64,000 bases of DNA from Phytopythium helicoides (Eukaryota; Oomycota; Peronosporomycetes; Pythiales; Pythiaceae), in NCBI GenBank assembly GCA_024867545.1, contig JANFNE010000048.1:1-64000 (forward strand). The letters are read 5' to 3'. Numbering within the stretch: position 1 is the stretch's first letter; the number at the start of each line of letters is the position of its first letter. The notes beneath the pieces are model-generated. The model searched no databases and was not told the origin of the DNA. It worked only from the letters and a program-made list of their open reading frames with translations. Positions 11,928 through 23,412 of the stretch are shown here, piece by piece. The position numbers were made by a program, and so were the translations under genes.

Positions 11928-13375
11928 CTCTCCCAAAACAAGCGCGAAGGCAGGACCAATGCCAAGCGCCTAGAGATCGCCGATCACTACCTACAGTACG
12001 GTATCAACGTCGCAATCGACACCTACTTCAGCAAGCTGTCGAGCCCCGCCAAAGAAGTAGATGAAGCACCAGGTGTACCGCTGGGCGCGGGGGCGCGAAA
12101 AGCTGGTTGAGGCCAGCGCCACTGTCCATGGGGCCGCTAAGATGAAGAGTAGACGTGCCGGCACCGCAACGATCCTCGCCGAGTCCACGGAGCTCGGGCT
12201 TGTCAAGTGAGTGATTAGATTGACAATTGCCATTGTCACATTCCTAACTAATCATTCGGTGCTGACTGATGTGATTGATTTGAGAGAAGAGGGGGTGCCG
12301 GTGATCCCTGCTCTGCTGTGCCTCGAAGCACTGGAGGTCGCACAGCAGAATGGTGTGGCACACTTTGCTGCGAGCACGACTTGGCTGCGTCTTTTCTTGT
12401 CGCGCCACAGACTGTCCTTGCGAACGCGGACAAGCCAAGGCCAACAATCACCAGAGGACGCTGAGGAAGTGCTGTTGAAGTTCTCGGCGGAGATTAAGGA
12501 GCAGATGCTGCGACATGGTGTGCGTCAACTGTGTAACGCCGATCAGACATTCGAGTACCTTCCGATAAAAACGATCACCAACACTGGTGAGAAGACTGTG
12601 TGGATTCGGTGTGGCGGCAAAGACAAAGAGCGCGTCACAGTCATGCTCATGGCGGATGCAAATGGCACCAATTACCCTCCGAGCCTAGTGTTCCACAGCC
12701 GCCCATCTACAATACCGGAAGTTGCTCTGGAAAATTTGGCTTTGCGCCATGGATTTGGAAAGTACGCGAGGACTGAAATCGAGCTACTGCAACGTGAGAC
12801 GGGGATGATGATCTACGGAAATGCGACAGCGTGGTGGAACTCTACGCTTTCATTTGACTTTTTGCGGCACCACTTTGCTAGTCGAGCTCCAGATGAAGAG
12901 CCAATAATACTCCTTTGGGATGAGTTCAGTGATCATTGGACCCCAGATATCCAGGCTTATGCAGCTCGGATTGGTGTCCACCTCGCTGAGGTGCCTGCAG
13001 GCTCTACATCCGTCTGTCAGCCTGCAGATGTCGCGTGGATGCGACCATTCCAACGGCGCATTCAAACGGCGCATCCGCTCCTATTGGGTTGACTATTTAC
13101 GTGAGCAACTTCAACAGCGAGATCCTAGGGTACGATTCAAGTTGGTACCACCAGGTCTCGCGACTATTGCACGATGGGTGCTCCGAGCGTGGGAGGATTT
13201 GCCGTCAAGCATCATTGTCAATGGGTACAAAATGGCACGCATTCAGGTGCCAACACAAGATGAAATCGACGAGGCAAAGCTGTACAGCGAAGTCGTTGAG
13301 CAGTTGGAACAGTTGCATTTGACTGACAGTACCGTAGGAGATATAGATCCAGATGCTGACATCGAGCACTACTGA
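11928..13375 (+). pseudogene. pogo/Tigger-like DDE transposase, decayed
   Basis: The N-terminal part (KREGRTNAKRLEIADHYLQY, later HQVYRWARGREKLVEAS) resembles the CENP-B/pogo helix-turn-helix. The main ORF (12211-13092) shows the DDE_1 core: NADQTF, then GKDKERVTVMLMADANG, the second block IILLWDEFSDHW, and VPAGSTSVCQPADVAWMRPF. The remainder, starting KRRIRSYWVDYL, lies in the next frame up to a stop at 13375. Three breaks are visible: a frame change near 12050, a stop with lost frame near 12210 and a frameshift near 13050. Terminal inverted repeats were not found. Family: Tc1/mariner superfamily, pogo branch. Confidence 0.8.
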
Positions 13376-13764
13376 ATAAGAACTTGTGTGCAACTTCGAG
13401 TTGAAGGTGAAGTCAACTTGAAGTAACATGTGACGTGTGTCAAAGTGCCAGCTCATATGTAATTTACGATTGAGCACCGAATCTATTATTGATTGCAAAT
13501 ATGGTACAAATCACTTTTTGCAGGAGTATCTCCCTGGTGGGTGTGGCTTACAACTAAAAATAGTCAGTAAAGGCTTACATAAAGAAGTCCAATTTCCCTC
13601 ATCAACGATGAAAACTCTGTCTATCCTGACGTAACACGTCCCACATTGTTTTGAATGGGCTCCCAAGTCCTCTTGTTTCCTTCTCGCAACACACCTTTCA
13701 TATCTAATAATATTGCTTGGTTCTATATTTTAGTTGTCAAGTTGATGGTGTGAATAGTGCAAGA

Positions 13765-14217
13765 TGTCCAGTAGCGTTTGTACTTCGACGGAGGATCGAG
13801 GGGTAGCCCGGGTCCCGGAGGTGCGGGTTGGACTGCATCGGTGTGGCGGAAGGCATCTGTATCATGGACTCTGTTGACAAGAAGATGCATCTACACAGGT
13901 CTGGAGGTCATAAACAACGAGAGTGAATTACAGCGCTTTTCTACGGCCTTGAATATCTATATCGACACGACAAAATCAGTGGACCCCATCTCACAATCTT
14001 GGGAGACAGTCAGTTTCTAATCCGAGCTTTCAATGGATCTGTTATATTATGTTCGTCAAAGCTCACGGAGATTGCATCTAGCATAAAGCAACGACTTACA
14101 GGCTACCTATCAATAAGATGGCAACACGTCAGAAGAATCTTCAGCACAGCAGCTGACTACCTAGCCAACGCCGCATCGAACACAAGAACTACAGAATTGA
14201 TAACACCAGATGGCTAA
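13765..14217 (+). pseudogene. Retroelement RNase H domain relic
   Basis: The first frame gives LYFDGGSRGSPGPGGAGW, the typical opening of RNase HI domains with the first catalytic Asp, then NNESELQRFSTAL, which fits the second acidic block. The second frame, from about 13999, gives GDSQFLIRAFNG (third acidic site) and HVRRIFSTAADYLANAAS (last block). The two halves are in different frames with a break between about 13990 and 14005, so it cannot be functional. No reverse transcriptase is seen upstream. Confidence 0.8.
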
Positions 14218-14219
14218 CC

Positions 14220-15845
14220 ATTATTAAAGTCGAAAAGAAGCTACAACGGGACAGCATGATGGCACAGTCGAACCAAAAAGAGGAGCCTTTCATACAAGCC
14301 AATAGAACGTACGCGAAATCGATTGAGTAATAGATTTCGTACGATCCTCCTCCGTAGTGCAAGAAATCCATCTCACAAGTTTATATCACCCACATACTCG
14401 TTAATAATAGCGATCAAAATCCCAGAAAAGAATCTCGATTCATAGGCTGGGCACCTTTGCTGGGTAAATTCATACCTAACGTTGCTATAGCCTCATTTGG
14501 ACAGCGTGAACTGCTATCGAGGCTATTATTCTGTCATTGACGATTCTAATTTGCGATTTATGTTCCCGATCGGTGATTTAGTGAATAGATCAATAACCAC
14601 TACTCCTTTGAGTTGTGCAAATAGTCTTATTTGGCTAAACTTATTCAGAATATTTACATAAGTATTATCTGATCTGTATTTTTGTCAGCGGTTCTACGTC
14701 AGTAAGCGACCAATGGGGCTAGGCACGAGACATGTGTGAAGCAAAAGTAGAGAGGCTCTCGCGACCTAACAGGTGAGCAAGCCATTGACTGGAAAGCGAT
14801 GACTGACATGTATTTCATTTTGCCTCACAAAATAACTAGCAGGCTAATTTCAACGACATATTCTCCGAGCGCTTACTCCTAAACAGATGAAAATGAGCGC
14901 AAGCCAAATTATCCAACCTCAAACTCGCATGAATACTACTCCTCATAGCAAGGGCTGCGAGTAGCTGAGGGGCTGATGAGGAGAGTAACACACTGACGAG
15001 GCGAGCGATCCTAAGGATGAAAGTGGCCCAGACGAAGGATCCAGCGAAATTGGAGGATGGGGCACCAGTACTGGTGGCAGAAGCTTGGTTCGGGAGAGTG
15101 CTGAAGTAGACACTGCAAACCCGCCAATCAGTACCTAGATGATCGACGTCCTAAGATCAGAATGAACGCACGGGTATTGGGTCGGTTGGCCATCAAACTT
15201 GAAAGAATACTAAATAAAAGTGCACGTCAATACCCTGGAGAAGGAGAGTTTCAAGACATACGCAGAGATCAGACAGTATTCTAGTGAATGCCACCAGGAG
15301 GTAGGCATGCTAACATTATAGATTCCGTGAGTAAAGGGGTTTGTAGCAGCACACAGATATACACATCAAAGAAACAGCCAAAGAGTGACAACTAGCATTT
15401 GTCTGCTTTTCGTGATCCTCAAGAGGCAGAAATGAATCTCCACTTAGTTATCACTGCATAGGTAGGGCATGCCACCTGTTCCACTCGTCTCACCAGTATC
15501 TGTGTCGAACTTTTCGGCAGTACTGTGTTCATTTTATCTGTTTGCGAGTTGATTAGCACAATCAAGACTCGATGCGCTAGTAGGTACTGCGCGCGGGAAG
15601 ACGAGGATATGTGGCCGATTCGTCGATTTCTGGAATGTAAATCAAACCGGTGACTTGTCCGATACCGGTTTTGTACCGGTTTCTATCAAATTAATCGGTT
15701 TCAAACGTTTACGGGTTACGGGATGCTCGCCGTAATTTTCGATAAATATTACGGATTAAATTCGAATATGGGCAAACACCAAGAAAGTTGCGGACGAAAA
15801 AGGTTTTAGATCACGAGTGACGCACGCGCCACGGCCCCGCGTAAG
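14220..15845. other. No gene seen
   Basis: About 1.6 kb of moderately AT-rich DNA. All ORFs are short. The only structure noted is three ACCGGT hexamers at about 15646-15682. The last 100 bp hold the promoter of the bZIP gene at 15949. Confidence 0.6.
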
Positions 15846-15890
15846 CGCGGGATCACTTCACAAGAAGTCGGACGCATTCATTTCGTGATC
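15846..15890 (+). promoter_or_regulatory. Probable core promoter of bZIP gene at 15949
   Basis: CGCGGGATCACTTCA at 15846-15860 carries the CGGGATCACT word found before several bZIP genes here. ATTCATTTCGTGATC at 15876-15890 fits the oomycete initiator pattern YCAYTYY. Transcription starting there would give a leader of about 60-70 bases. Inference from motif and position only. Confidence 0.5.
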
Positions 15891-15948
15891 GGCCCAAGCT
15901 CACGCGTGACTTGATCCCTACACAGTACACTCGTTTGACTCCGGCGGA

Positions 15949-17130
15949 ATGGCAAGCTGGACCTCCAGTGCCTTCAGCGACCGCGTCATCGGCGATGTGA
16001 AGGTAAGGGCCTTGGGAGCCGAGCGATTCGTGGACCCCTCGCCTCGCGAGTCCACGGCGCTCCGACCAAGTCTTCGCCACGATCCCATCGATCCAACCAG
16101 GGCTGCTGCCGACCTGGGGACTCGCCACAGAGTTTACGTTCATGACCGGGCCGCGGCGCGGATGTTGCCGCTGACGCGAATTCTCGCACTCGCTGAAGAA
16201 TCAAAGGCGGCCCTGGCGTCGCAGTCGCTCTTGACTACTGAAGCGAGGGCTGGATTCCCGACGGCGACAGAGCAAGCTAAGATGTCTAAGAAGAGAGTGC
16301 GCATCAAGACGGAGAGGCGCAAGGAGCAGTGCCGTACCAATCAGGCGAGATACCGCAACAAGCAGCGGCTGCACCGCATCGAGCTTGAAAACACTGTTGT
16401 CAAACTGCGAGAGGAAGTTAGCGAGCTTGACCAGCACTACCGATCGCTGTCGTACCGCGTGTGCTCCAGCCACAACATTTGGAGCGTCGTCGTCGAATAC
16501 TTTCGCCTCTTTCGACACGGCATTTCGATTTTTGCGGGTGTCGAAAGCCAGACGACTCACAAGCTGAATCGCCAGTTGGTTACTGAGTCGGCACCAGCCA
16601 CACCTTCATGGAATTCTCTCATTCGCTCTTCACCCACCGGGCAATCGCAAGTTGAGTTCCTCAAAGCAGTCATGGCTCCAGACCTCGAACTTGTCAGTAG
16701 TGGGGATTATGGAGTTGACGCTCTCGTGGATCACTGGCTGCGTTGGGTTCGCTGTTTCCAAGACGTCGAATTGCAGCTCGATCGGATTGAGCAGGCGCCT
16801 GGGGTCGCAGATGCGGTGCTTGCGACCGCGCGAATCAGCGCGACCATCACGTCTGCCACTGTTCGCAAGATATTCGGACACCTTCTTGAGTCGGAGGACC
16901 AACATCTAGACAACGAGCTTGCATGGCGACTATGCGGACAGCGAATTGAGATCAAGTGCTCTGTGTGGTTTGAGTGCAACAACCAGTCGAACCAGGTGCA
17001 GCGTCTTCGGTCCGAGGTCGCGCTCATCCCAGCCATCCATCGACTCGTCGCGTCGCTGACGGACACCGCTCGAGTGCTCGACGGAGCGCTGATTACCTCT
17101 GGAGGCTTTCTCATCGCAGAAGATGCTTGA
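15949..17130 (+). CDS. Oomycete bZIP transcription factor
   Basis: 393 residues, single exon. Residues about 1-115 are a low-similarity N-terminus. The basic region at about 124-141 reads RRKEQCRTNQARYRNKQR, with Cys at the usual Asn position. The zipper LENTVVKLREEVSELDQHY has Leu at four consecutive seven-residue steps. The C-terminal domain starts VVVEYFRLFRHG and ends ARVLDGALITSGGFL. A GTAAG at about 16004 and CACAG at about 16131 could be splice sites, but removing that stretch would shift the frame, so the unspliced reading is preferred. It is a paralogue of the edge gene (1-939), same strand. Expected to act in the nucleus as a dimer. Confidence 0.88.
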   Translation: MASWTSSAFSDRVIGDVKVRALGAERFVDPSPRESTALRPSLRHDPIDPTRAAADLGTRHRVYVHDRAAARMLPLTRILALAEESKAALASQSLLTTEARAGFPTATEQAKMSKKRVRIKTERRKEQCRTNQARYRNKQRLHRIELENTVVKLREEVSELDQHYRSLSYRVCSSHNIWSVVVEYFRLFRHGISIFAGVESQTTHKLNRQLVTESAPATPSWNSLIRSSPTGQSQVEFLKAVMAPDLELVSSGDYGVDALVDHWLRWVRCFQDVELQLDRIEQAPGVADAVLATARISATITSATVRKIFGHLLESEDQHLDNELAWRLCGQRIEIKCSVWFECNNQSNQVQRLRSEVALIPAIHRLVASLTDTARVLDGALITSGGFLIAEDA

Positions 17131-17301
17131 AAAGTTTAGAAAGCGAGGTGCGGCAAGGATGCATAGTACATTTGGTGCAAAATCTAAATCTTTTGAGTGG
17201 GTGAGAGAATTTGTACTCTTTGCTGCACGTTCAGTCGATCGGCATCAGCTGTGGCGACCCCGACCTCAAGATTCGGCGATCGACTGTGCGATCACGGATA
17301 G

Positions 17302-17411
17302 TTGGCAAACTGTGGAGGATCAGGTAATGCAAAGCACAAAGAGAAGTGCGATACAAGCCAAGTGAGATACAGAAATAGGCACCAAACGCGTTGCTTCATG
17401 ATTGAAACCAC
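17302..17411 (+). pseudogene. bZIP basic-region relic
   Basis: One frame reads HKEKCDTSQVRYRNRHQ, which aligns position by position with RREQCRTNQARYRNKQR of the neighbouring bZIPs, including the Cys and the final Arg. No zipper follows; the downstream frame turns to unrelated residues. It lies 170 bp after the intact gene. It looks like what is left of a tandem copy. Confidence 0.6.
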
Positions 17412-17810
17412 CAAGTTCGCGTGGGGAGGTTTCGAGCATTGTCCGCTAGGGTGGAGAGCCAGATTGCTGCTGGCTTCCAGCGGACGCATCTCATACAGCG
17501 AGAGCTGAGACCGAAACGAGCGGAGACAGCACCCAGTCCCATCGCCAACGTCAACAGCTGTTTGATTGTGGGATGGTGTTGCTATTGGATCGCCTCGGAT
17601 TTGCGTGATAATGTTACGGTCCTGCCGCGTTCCGTAATCGAATTTCAGGCTTCGATTAGCGAGTAAGCGGCGTGTCGTTCCGTATCATGATCCCCTACCC
17701 TACCGATTCTACACATACAAACAACAAGTCATTTTGCTCCTTGAGCCTTGTGCCCCACGCTTCACTTGCAGTTTGTATACCATTCAAACCACCAGCTAAC
17801 AAGCGGGCCG

Positions 17811-17850
17811 AGTGATCCCGACCACGCTTGGATCACTTCATTCTTGCAAG
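17811..17850 (+). promoter_or_regulatory. Promoter remnant of bZIP pseudogene
   Basis: AGTGATCCCG at 17811-17820 is the reverse form of CGGGATCACT. It is followed by TTGGATCACTTCATTCTTGC (17828-17847), where TCATTCTTGC fits the oomycete initiator. The same GATCACTTCA string occurs before the intact gene at 15949. The first ATG in the bZIP frame is at 17862, which would leave a very short leader. Confidence 0.45.
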
Positions 17851-17861
17851 TCTCCCCGTAG

Positions 17862-18940
17862 TTGACACCCGAAACTACTGCCACAGTGGACTCGCCTCCA
17901 GACTCGCCTCCAGACTCGTCCATGGCTCGATGGATGCACTCGCAGCCCCCTCCCGCTCTTCTGAGCGACCGCGTCATGCTGGGCGTGCGGCTGCGAGGCA
18001 AGGGCGACGACGCGTTCGTGGTGTCTGGAGACAGCCGCGCGCTCCCGAGCTTCATCGCCTTCCAGTCGACGCTGGAGAGCGCCAACAGGCCGTCGGAGAG
18101 CTTCGAATCCCCAAAAGTGAAGCGAGCGAGGGTCGAAGCGGCGGTGCCGGCGAGAGACGACTCGACGCGGGATGCCGAGCCGCCGCTCAGCCAGTCGACG
18201 CCGAAGTCGGTTGGGTTAGAGGGGACGGAGGAGACCAAGACGAAGAAGCGCACGCGCGCCAAGACGGAGCGGCGGCGAGAGCAGTGCCGAGCCAACCAGG
18301 CGCGCTACCGCAACAAGCAGCGGTTGTTGCGTCTCGAGTTGAACGAGTCGATCGACAGGCTGAAGAAGGAGGTGCTAGCGCTGGAAACGCGCCACGAGGC
18401 GCTGGTCAACCAGCAATAATTCTGGACGTTTGCGTTGTCGGAAGCAAACAACACGGCGTGGAGGCGCTCCTGGAGCACTGGGTGCAGTGGACACGATACG
18501 TTGAAGAATCCGAGATGCTGCTCGTGCGAGTCGAGTCGATGCACAACTCCTCAAACTCGCTTGTGGCTACTGCAAGTCTGCGGGTCGCGATGACTGACTC
18601 GGCTGTGCGCGGTCTCTTCCCTCGTCTGAGAGCTGACGACGTGTCCATCCAGTGGCTCGTTGGTCGGCAGATCGAGTTCCCCTGTGCCTTTTGGTTCGAG
18701 CACGACCCCGTGACGAGTGTGGTGACCAGACTGAGAGGTCAATTCAAGATCGTGGAGACGATGCTCGCTGAATTCGGGTCGTTGGCTGAGGTTGCCCGTG
18801 TGCTTGACGGATCTCGGCTGACTGTCGACGGATTTCTTGGGCAGGAGTCGACTAACCGGGAGGTGTATGGTGAGGAAACTGTAACGATGGGAGAAGTTAG
18901 CAGCCACAATGTTAGGGAAAGCGGCACAAGTAACGTGTAG
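17862..18940 (+). pseudogene. bZIP gene broken by a 202-bp deletion
   Basis: The 5' half encodes an N-terminus (MTPETTATVDSPPDS, SDRVMLGVRLRGKGDDAF), the Cys-type basic region RRREQCRANQARYRNKQR and the zipper, then stops at 18419. The 3' half, from about 18421, encodes the C-terminal domain (DVCVVGSKQHGVEALLEHW to VDGFLGQES) in another frame, ending at 18940. Compared with the left-edge copy the offset changes from 18203 to 18001, a net loss of 202 bp that removes VVEFFRLFRHG and shifts the frame. A truncated product with only basic region and zipper could still be made; such a protein could dimerise, but there is no evidence that it is expressed. Confidence 0.85.
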
Positions 18941-19472
18941 ATATCTGCAATGGCGAACCCCCTTTGAATATTGCAGTATGTGTTTCGCATAATGGACGAA
19001 GCCGAGCAGTGATAGGACATTTTGGCTGACAGTATCGCCAACTCGCCGCGGCGTGACCATTGTGACGTCCAGCATTTCGCCCTCAACCAGAACATTGTAT
19101 TGGCTGAGCTTGACTGTTGTTTTGTGCCAAGGAAAAAGTTTCGTTGTTCTACAACGACACTGCAGCTGTAGTTAGTGTTAGAAGACTATCAATCCAGGAA
19201 TGCACAACACAACATCCATAATCAGATGAGGGTCAGCTGAGGTTATAACGTACTATCGCTCGCTGACCAAGCTCACTCTTTACTTTAGGCGGTGTGATTT
19301 TCGTTTTCAAAAATCCGGTACTACTCTCCACCAAGGATGAGCATTATCAATTGATCGTTATTTAGTTCGAGAAGAGATGCAAGTAGAGACTAGCAAGTAG
19401 TATCCCTCACACACATAATGCTGTCAGTCTAAGCGACAAGCTCTCACTCCTCTAAGCAATTTGATTTAGAGA
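18204..19472 (+). repeat. Direct segmental duplication, right copy
   Basis: Counterpart of 1-1453, about 18 kb away in the same orientation, covering the 3' part of the bZIP pseudogene and its flank. Similarity ends at GATTTAGAGATATTTG. The flank at 18941-19472 has no gene. Confidence 0.9.
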
Positions 19473-20288
19473 TATTTGTCGGTCAGGCACAATCCGTTGC
19501 GTAATATCAACAATCCAAAGTCGCAAATAGCGGCTGGTGGTTGTTAGCATCGAGTTTGATTCGTCACATGCAGTTAGTTGGTCCAGCATGCACTGCAAAG
19601 AGACCACGAAAAACACCCCGCGATTGGGGAAGTATGTGCTGCGCTTGGGTAAGATTGTGCACGAAGTAGTGAACAGGATCAACGCTGTCAACGTCGCTTT
19701 ATCATTCGGGCTCGCGACAGCGACGTCGCCTGCTGACTTCATACGATTCTCCAGTGTCACGCACCACTCTCGCTTGCTGTCCTAACCCACAGTGATCATT
19801 CAATGCGAAAACATTGGTCGGGGTACCCGACTATTTATCTTTGACAGTGGACGCTCAAAACCTTTGTTATATTATGAGTGGTATTCGTCAATTGTTAGTT
19901 AGGCTAGTATTTGTAAAGGAAGGACTAGGAGCGGTCCTATATTAAGAACGTACTCCCGTAACTCCTTTTCAAAGTGATAGCATTTTTGAGAGGGTGGCAG
20001 ACAAGTGGCAGTTTCGGAGCAAGATCACGGTATGAGAGATAGAAACGAAAGGAGCGGTAAATAGAAACGATAGAAACGATAGTTGAGGTAACTTTAGAGC
20101 TTGGGGTAATTGTCGTGTGGGAGAACTATCGTGGATTTGAGACATAATCAAGAGGCTGGTGCAGCTCACTTCCCCTGATAAGGTGAGTCCCATAGGTTCA
20201 GGCTGTAGTGCTTCAGTCCGATAACTTGCCGCCAACTACAGTGTTCTGATTGCCATATCTGCCTCTAACACGGTGCGACCTGTGAACT
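19473..20288. other. No gene seen
   Basis: Short ORFs only (up to about 100 codons), none recognisable. Near 20040-20090 the string GAAACGATAGAAACGATAG is a small direct repeat. Confidence 0.55.
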
Positions 20289-20495
20289 GTGTTACCTCCC
20301 ATAAAAAGACAGATGAATAATGTTTGGGCGCTCAAGCGACTGGTTGAGTTTATTGAACTCTGCGAGCCATCACTGCCATTGATCATCGTAACCGATAGAG
20401 ATCTGGCCTCCAAAAACGCTATCAGTGAATTGTATCATCTATCGATTTGTTCCTGGCATATGAACCGAAATGTACTAACCAGCTCCTGGTCGTGA
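20289..20495 (+). pseudogene. Mutator-like (MULE) transposase fragment
   Basis: The frame reads NNVWALKRLVEFIELCEPSL, then PLIIVTDRDLASKNAISELY and SICSWHMNRNVL. The order W-A-L, VTDRDLA.xNAI and WHxNRNV is the core of MULE transposase domains, with the second catalytic Asp in VTDRD. Only this piece of about 68 residues remains; a neighbouring frame continues to about 20640 without recognisable motif. Confidence 0.65.
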
Positions 20496-20644
20496 CAAAT
20501 CAACATATACAAACGCATCATATTCACGAAGGGGTTGAACTTGCCAAATGTAACGGTAGCGCAAACTACTGCGAGGCAACTTTGACTATCATTGATGGAT
20601 TCGATGCGAGTAAGTGCTCTCAGATCCTGGTCGCATTTTGGTGA

Positions 20645-21705
20645 TGATCACGGCAATATCTGGTTGGAAGTTTTTTTCTCTGCACTTCTGTGACTGGTTT
20701 GGCTGGGCAGACACGTAGCCTGCGTTACTGCGCCTCGTTTGACTCTGTGATCAAGGATTGACGCTCGATAATTAGGGATTGGCAATCGATAACCAACGAT
20801 CTACCCTGGATATCTGATCTGTGACAAGAGACAACGACCGCTTCGCACCAGGAATTTGCAGACGCCTACAGTCGCATCTCTCTCTGCTCCGAATCAACTA
20901 CATAGGTCTCGTCCGAGCAACAAATTTTGCCAGTGGTTCTACTACAGAGGTCTCCCACCCTCCCAGACATCAGCTGACCTGCAAAGCCCAAGACTTCAAG
21001 GGCACCTGATGCTCAAGAAGCTGCACGAACTTTTCAAGCTTTTTTTTTTTAAACAATTGTGGAAAAGCTAGGTGACAGATCCTTTAATAGATCATGCACC
21101 GACATCAGTGGTGATTGCTTCAACTACTACGATCCCTCCAAACGATGATGCTCCCAAACTTCGTCATTTGACGAAGGATTGACCATAACAGTCCATAGTG
21201 GTTGAGAAAAGAGCAAGTGGACGGATATATATTGTGCGGATGAAAACCGAACTCATCGACACCATCAAACTATAGACATGCAATTTGAAAAATGTCAATG
21301 CAACAGCTTCTATTTCAGGGCTCCCAACCAATGGTCAGGCTTCGTTTGAGAAATACTCGAGTGAAAAGCTAACGATTTGACATACGTTAACGTCTTCTGT
21401 TTGCGACTGTAGTGGTGTCAACGTTAACCCTCGTAACACTCAATAACTCACTCTCTGCTCAGCTGATCAGTTACGTTCCACAGCTCATTAGCGTCAGCTA
21501 GATGCAGGTTTACTTTAACTTATTTATTGTATGGTATACACAAAACAAATATGAGTTGGTAAATTGAAGTGCATCCTATGCCTCTGTGGATCCTGCCTAA
21601 AATACATCCTTTCCGCGAGGCGAAGGAAGGAGCTCTACACCGTTCAGTTCTCAATTTCGAGCACCTTCTCCACCAGCATCATAACCGACGGAACGCTTCT
21701 AAGCG
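20645..21705. other. No gene seen
   Basis: Short ORFs without motifs; stops are frequent in all frames. Likely intergenic or transposon-derived. Confidence 0.55.
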
Positions 21706-23030
21706 ATGAGCGCTACTCAGGAGGTGGAAATGGTGACAAATCAAGTTGAGGAACAATCTCGCCAATCGACGCGTCCTAATCTGAGGCTATTCAAGACAAA
21801 GAAACAAAGGCGCAAAGAGTTGTGGCAGTTTGTGATGCAGTCTACAAGTCGAAGCCACACTGATATCCCAAACCACAAACTGAAGAACTCTCATGCCGAA
21901 TTCGCGTTTTGTTTGCGGTGCAAAACAGCGATCCCATTTCGTGTTGGGCAGCATAAAGTGCTCGAGCACATGCAGACTTACCACATGCGTGACATGGTAG
22001 AGTTTCTTGTGAAACATGGTCGCTCAGGAGGATTCAACGTAGTCGACGATCGAACACTCCAACGATCACTCAGCAATGAGTTTGACGATGCGTCTGACAA
22101 ACCAAAGAAAAGTGCAACAAGGCATACTACTGCTGACGAGCAAAAGCGCTTTAATCGACTTCCTGCTGAGTGGATTATTCGCCATTTTCGCCCCATGCTA
22201 TTGGTCGAAGATGAAGGTTTCCTTGGTCTTGTCAGGTATATTACTGAAGAGATCGGCCACGTTAAGCGTGCTGCACCAAAATGGACGCAAATTCGCAAGG
22301 AAATCACGTACTTGGCAGCAGAGCTTTGAGCAGATATCAAGGAACGAATTGGACGGGAACGGTTGTTCTCCTCTGTTACCAGTGATATTTGGATGGCTCG
22401 CAACACCAGAAGCTTCATATCTTTCACTGTTCATTATGTGGACAAATCATAAGCTGGACTCTTGAGGTGGAGGAGCTACCAGGAATTCACGATAGCAGCT
22501 ATATTGCTGTGGCACTGCACTCAATAATGGAGCGGTGGTCACTACCTAAGGAGCTGTGCACTAAACTCGTTTGTGATGCGGGATCCAACATGACAGCAGC
22601 AGCGAGAACGCTTCAAGTGGACCATATGTCTTGTATTGCTCATGCTCTTCATCTTGTGGTTGGAGGAATGCTCATCAAGTCAAGAAAATCTCGGCGCAAT
22701 AAGATATCTTCAACATCGCGACAATCAAGTTCATGAATGATCACATGTCCAAAATACCGCTGTGGTTGACCTTGAACGAGCATGCGTCGACGAATTCAAG
22801 AAGTACCTGAGTGATGCTGCTATCGTTCATCGTGATGACGATCCGTTTGTGTGGTGGCGCGGGAACTGCCAAAATTCCCAAACCTCAGCCGAGTTGCTCG
22901 AAAAATGGCTGGGAATTGTGGCTACTTGAGTTCCATCTGAGCGTGCCTTTTCAACAAGCGGCAATATCGTTACTGCGAGGCGTAGTGCTCTCTCACCAGA
23001 GATGGTTCGAGATCTAGTCTTTGTCAGTGA
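21706..23030 (+). pseudogene. hAT-family transposase with BED finger, decayed
   Basis: The ORF 21706-22329 holds a zinc-finger-like segment CLRCKTAIPFRVGQHKVLEH followed by MQTYH, then a helical region up to a TGA. Downstream, in shifting frames, come TSDIWMARNTRSFISFTVHY, LPGIHDSSYIAVALHSIMER, LVCDAGSNM, MSCIAHALHLVV, and finally DDDPFVWWRGN and VPSERAFSTSGNIVTARRSA. The last is the hAT C-terminal dimerisation block. A stop codon sits immediately before VPSERAFS. Part of the middle is missing. Terminal repeats were not identified. Confidence 0.8.
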
Positions 23031-23412
23031 TAGTTGGCGCATACACACACAGTGCATTCGCAGCTAGGCGCAAATGGACCATGTAGATGCCTAAATTCCA
23101 ATTCAATGCCTATTTCGTTTGCATTTCATGCTGCTTCAATCGAACTGTTGATCCCCTTCATACTCCACGGGCCTATGCATTTTCCATGTGAAAGTTATTG
23201 GGAGCTGAGAGCATGTTGAGAGGTGGTAAAGTTAACCCCTAGCGTTTGAAATTGACTGGGTTGTCACAGTAACATTGACACCACTTGCGTTTTGCACAGC
23301 CAAGCATTTGGCCGTTTTGCGTTTGATTGGTTAAAAATGGCTAGTAGGAGCTACAGCAAAGTGAGCTGACAGGCGGTTAAGGCTTAGTGACCGCGCCAAC
23401 ATCGTCAGCCGC

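Noticed and set aside
16004..16131. Possible intron in the bZIP gene at 15949
   Set aside because: The GTAAG and CACAG signals exist, but their removal shifts the frame; the unspliced ORF is open throughout.
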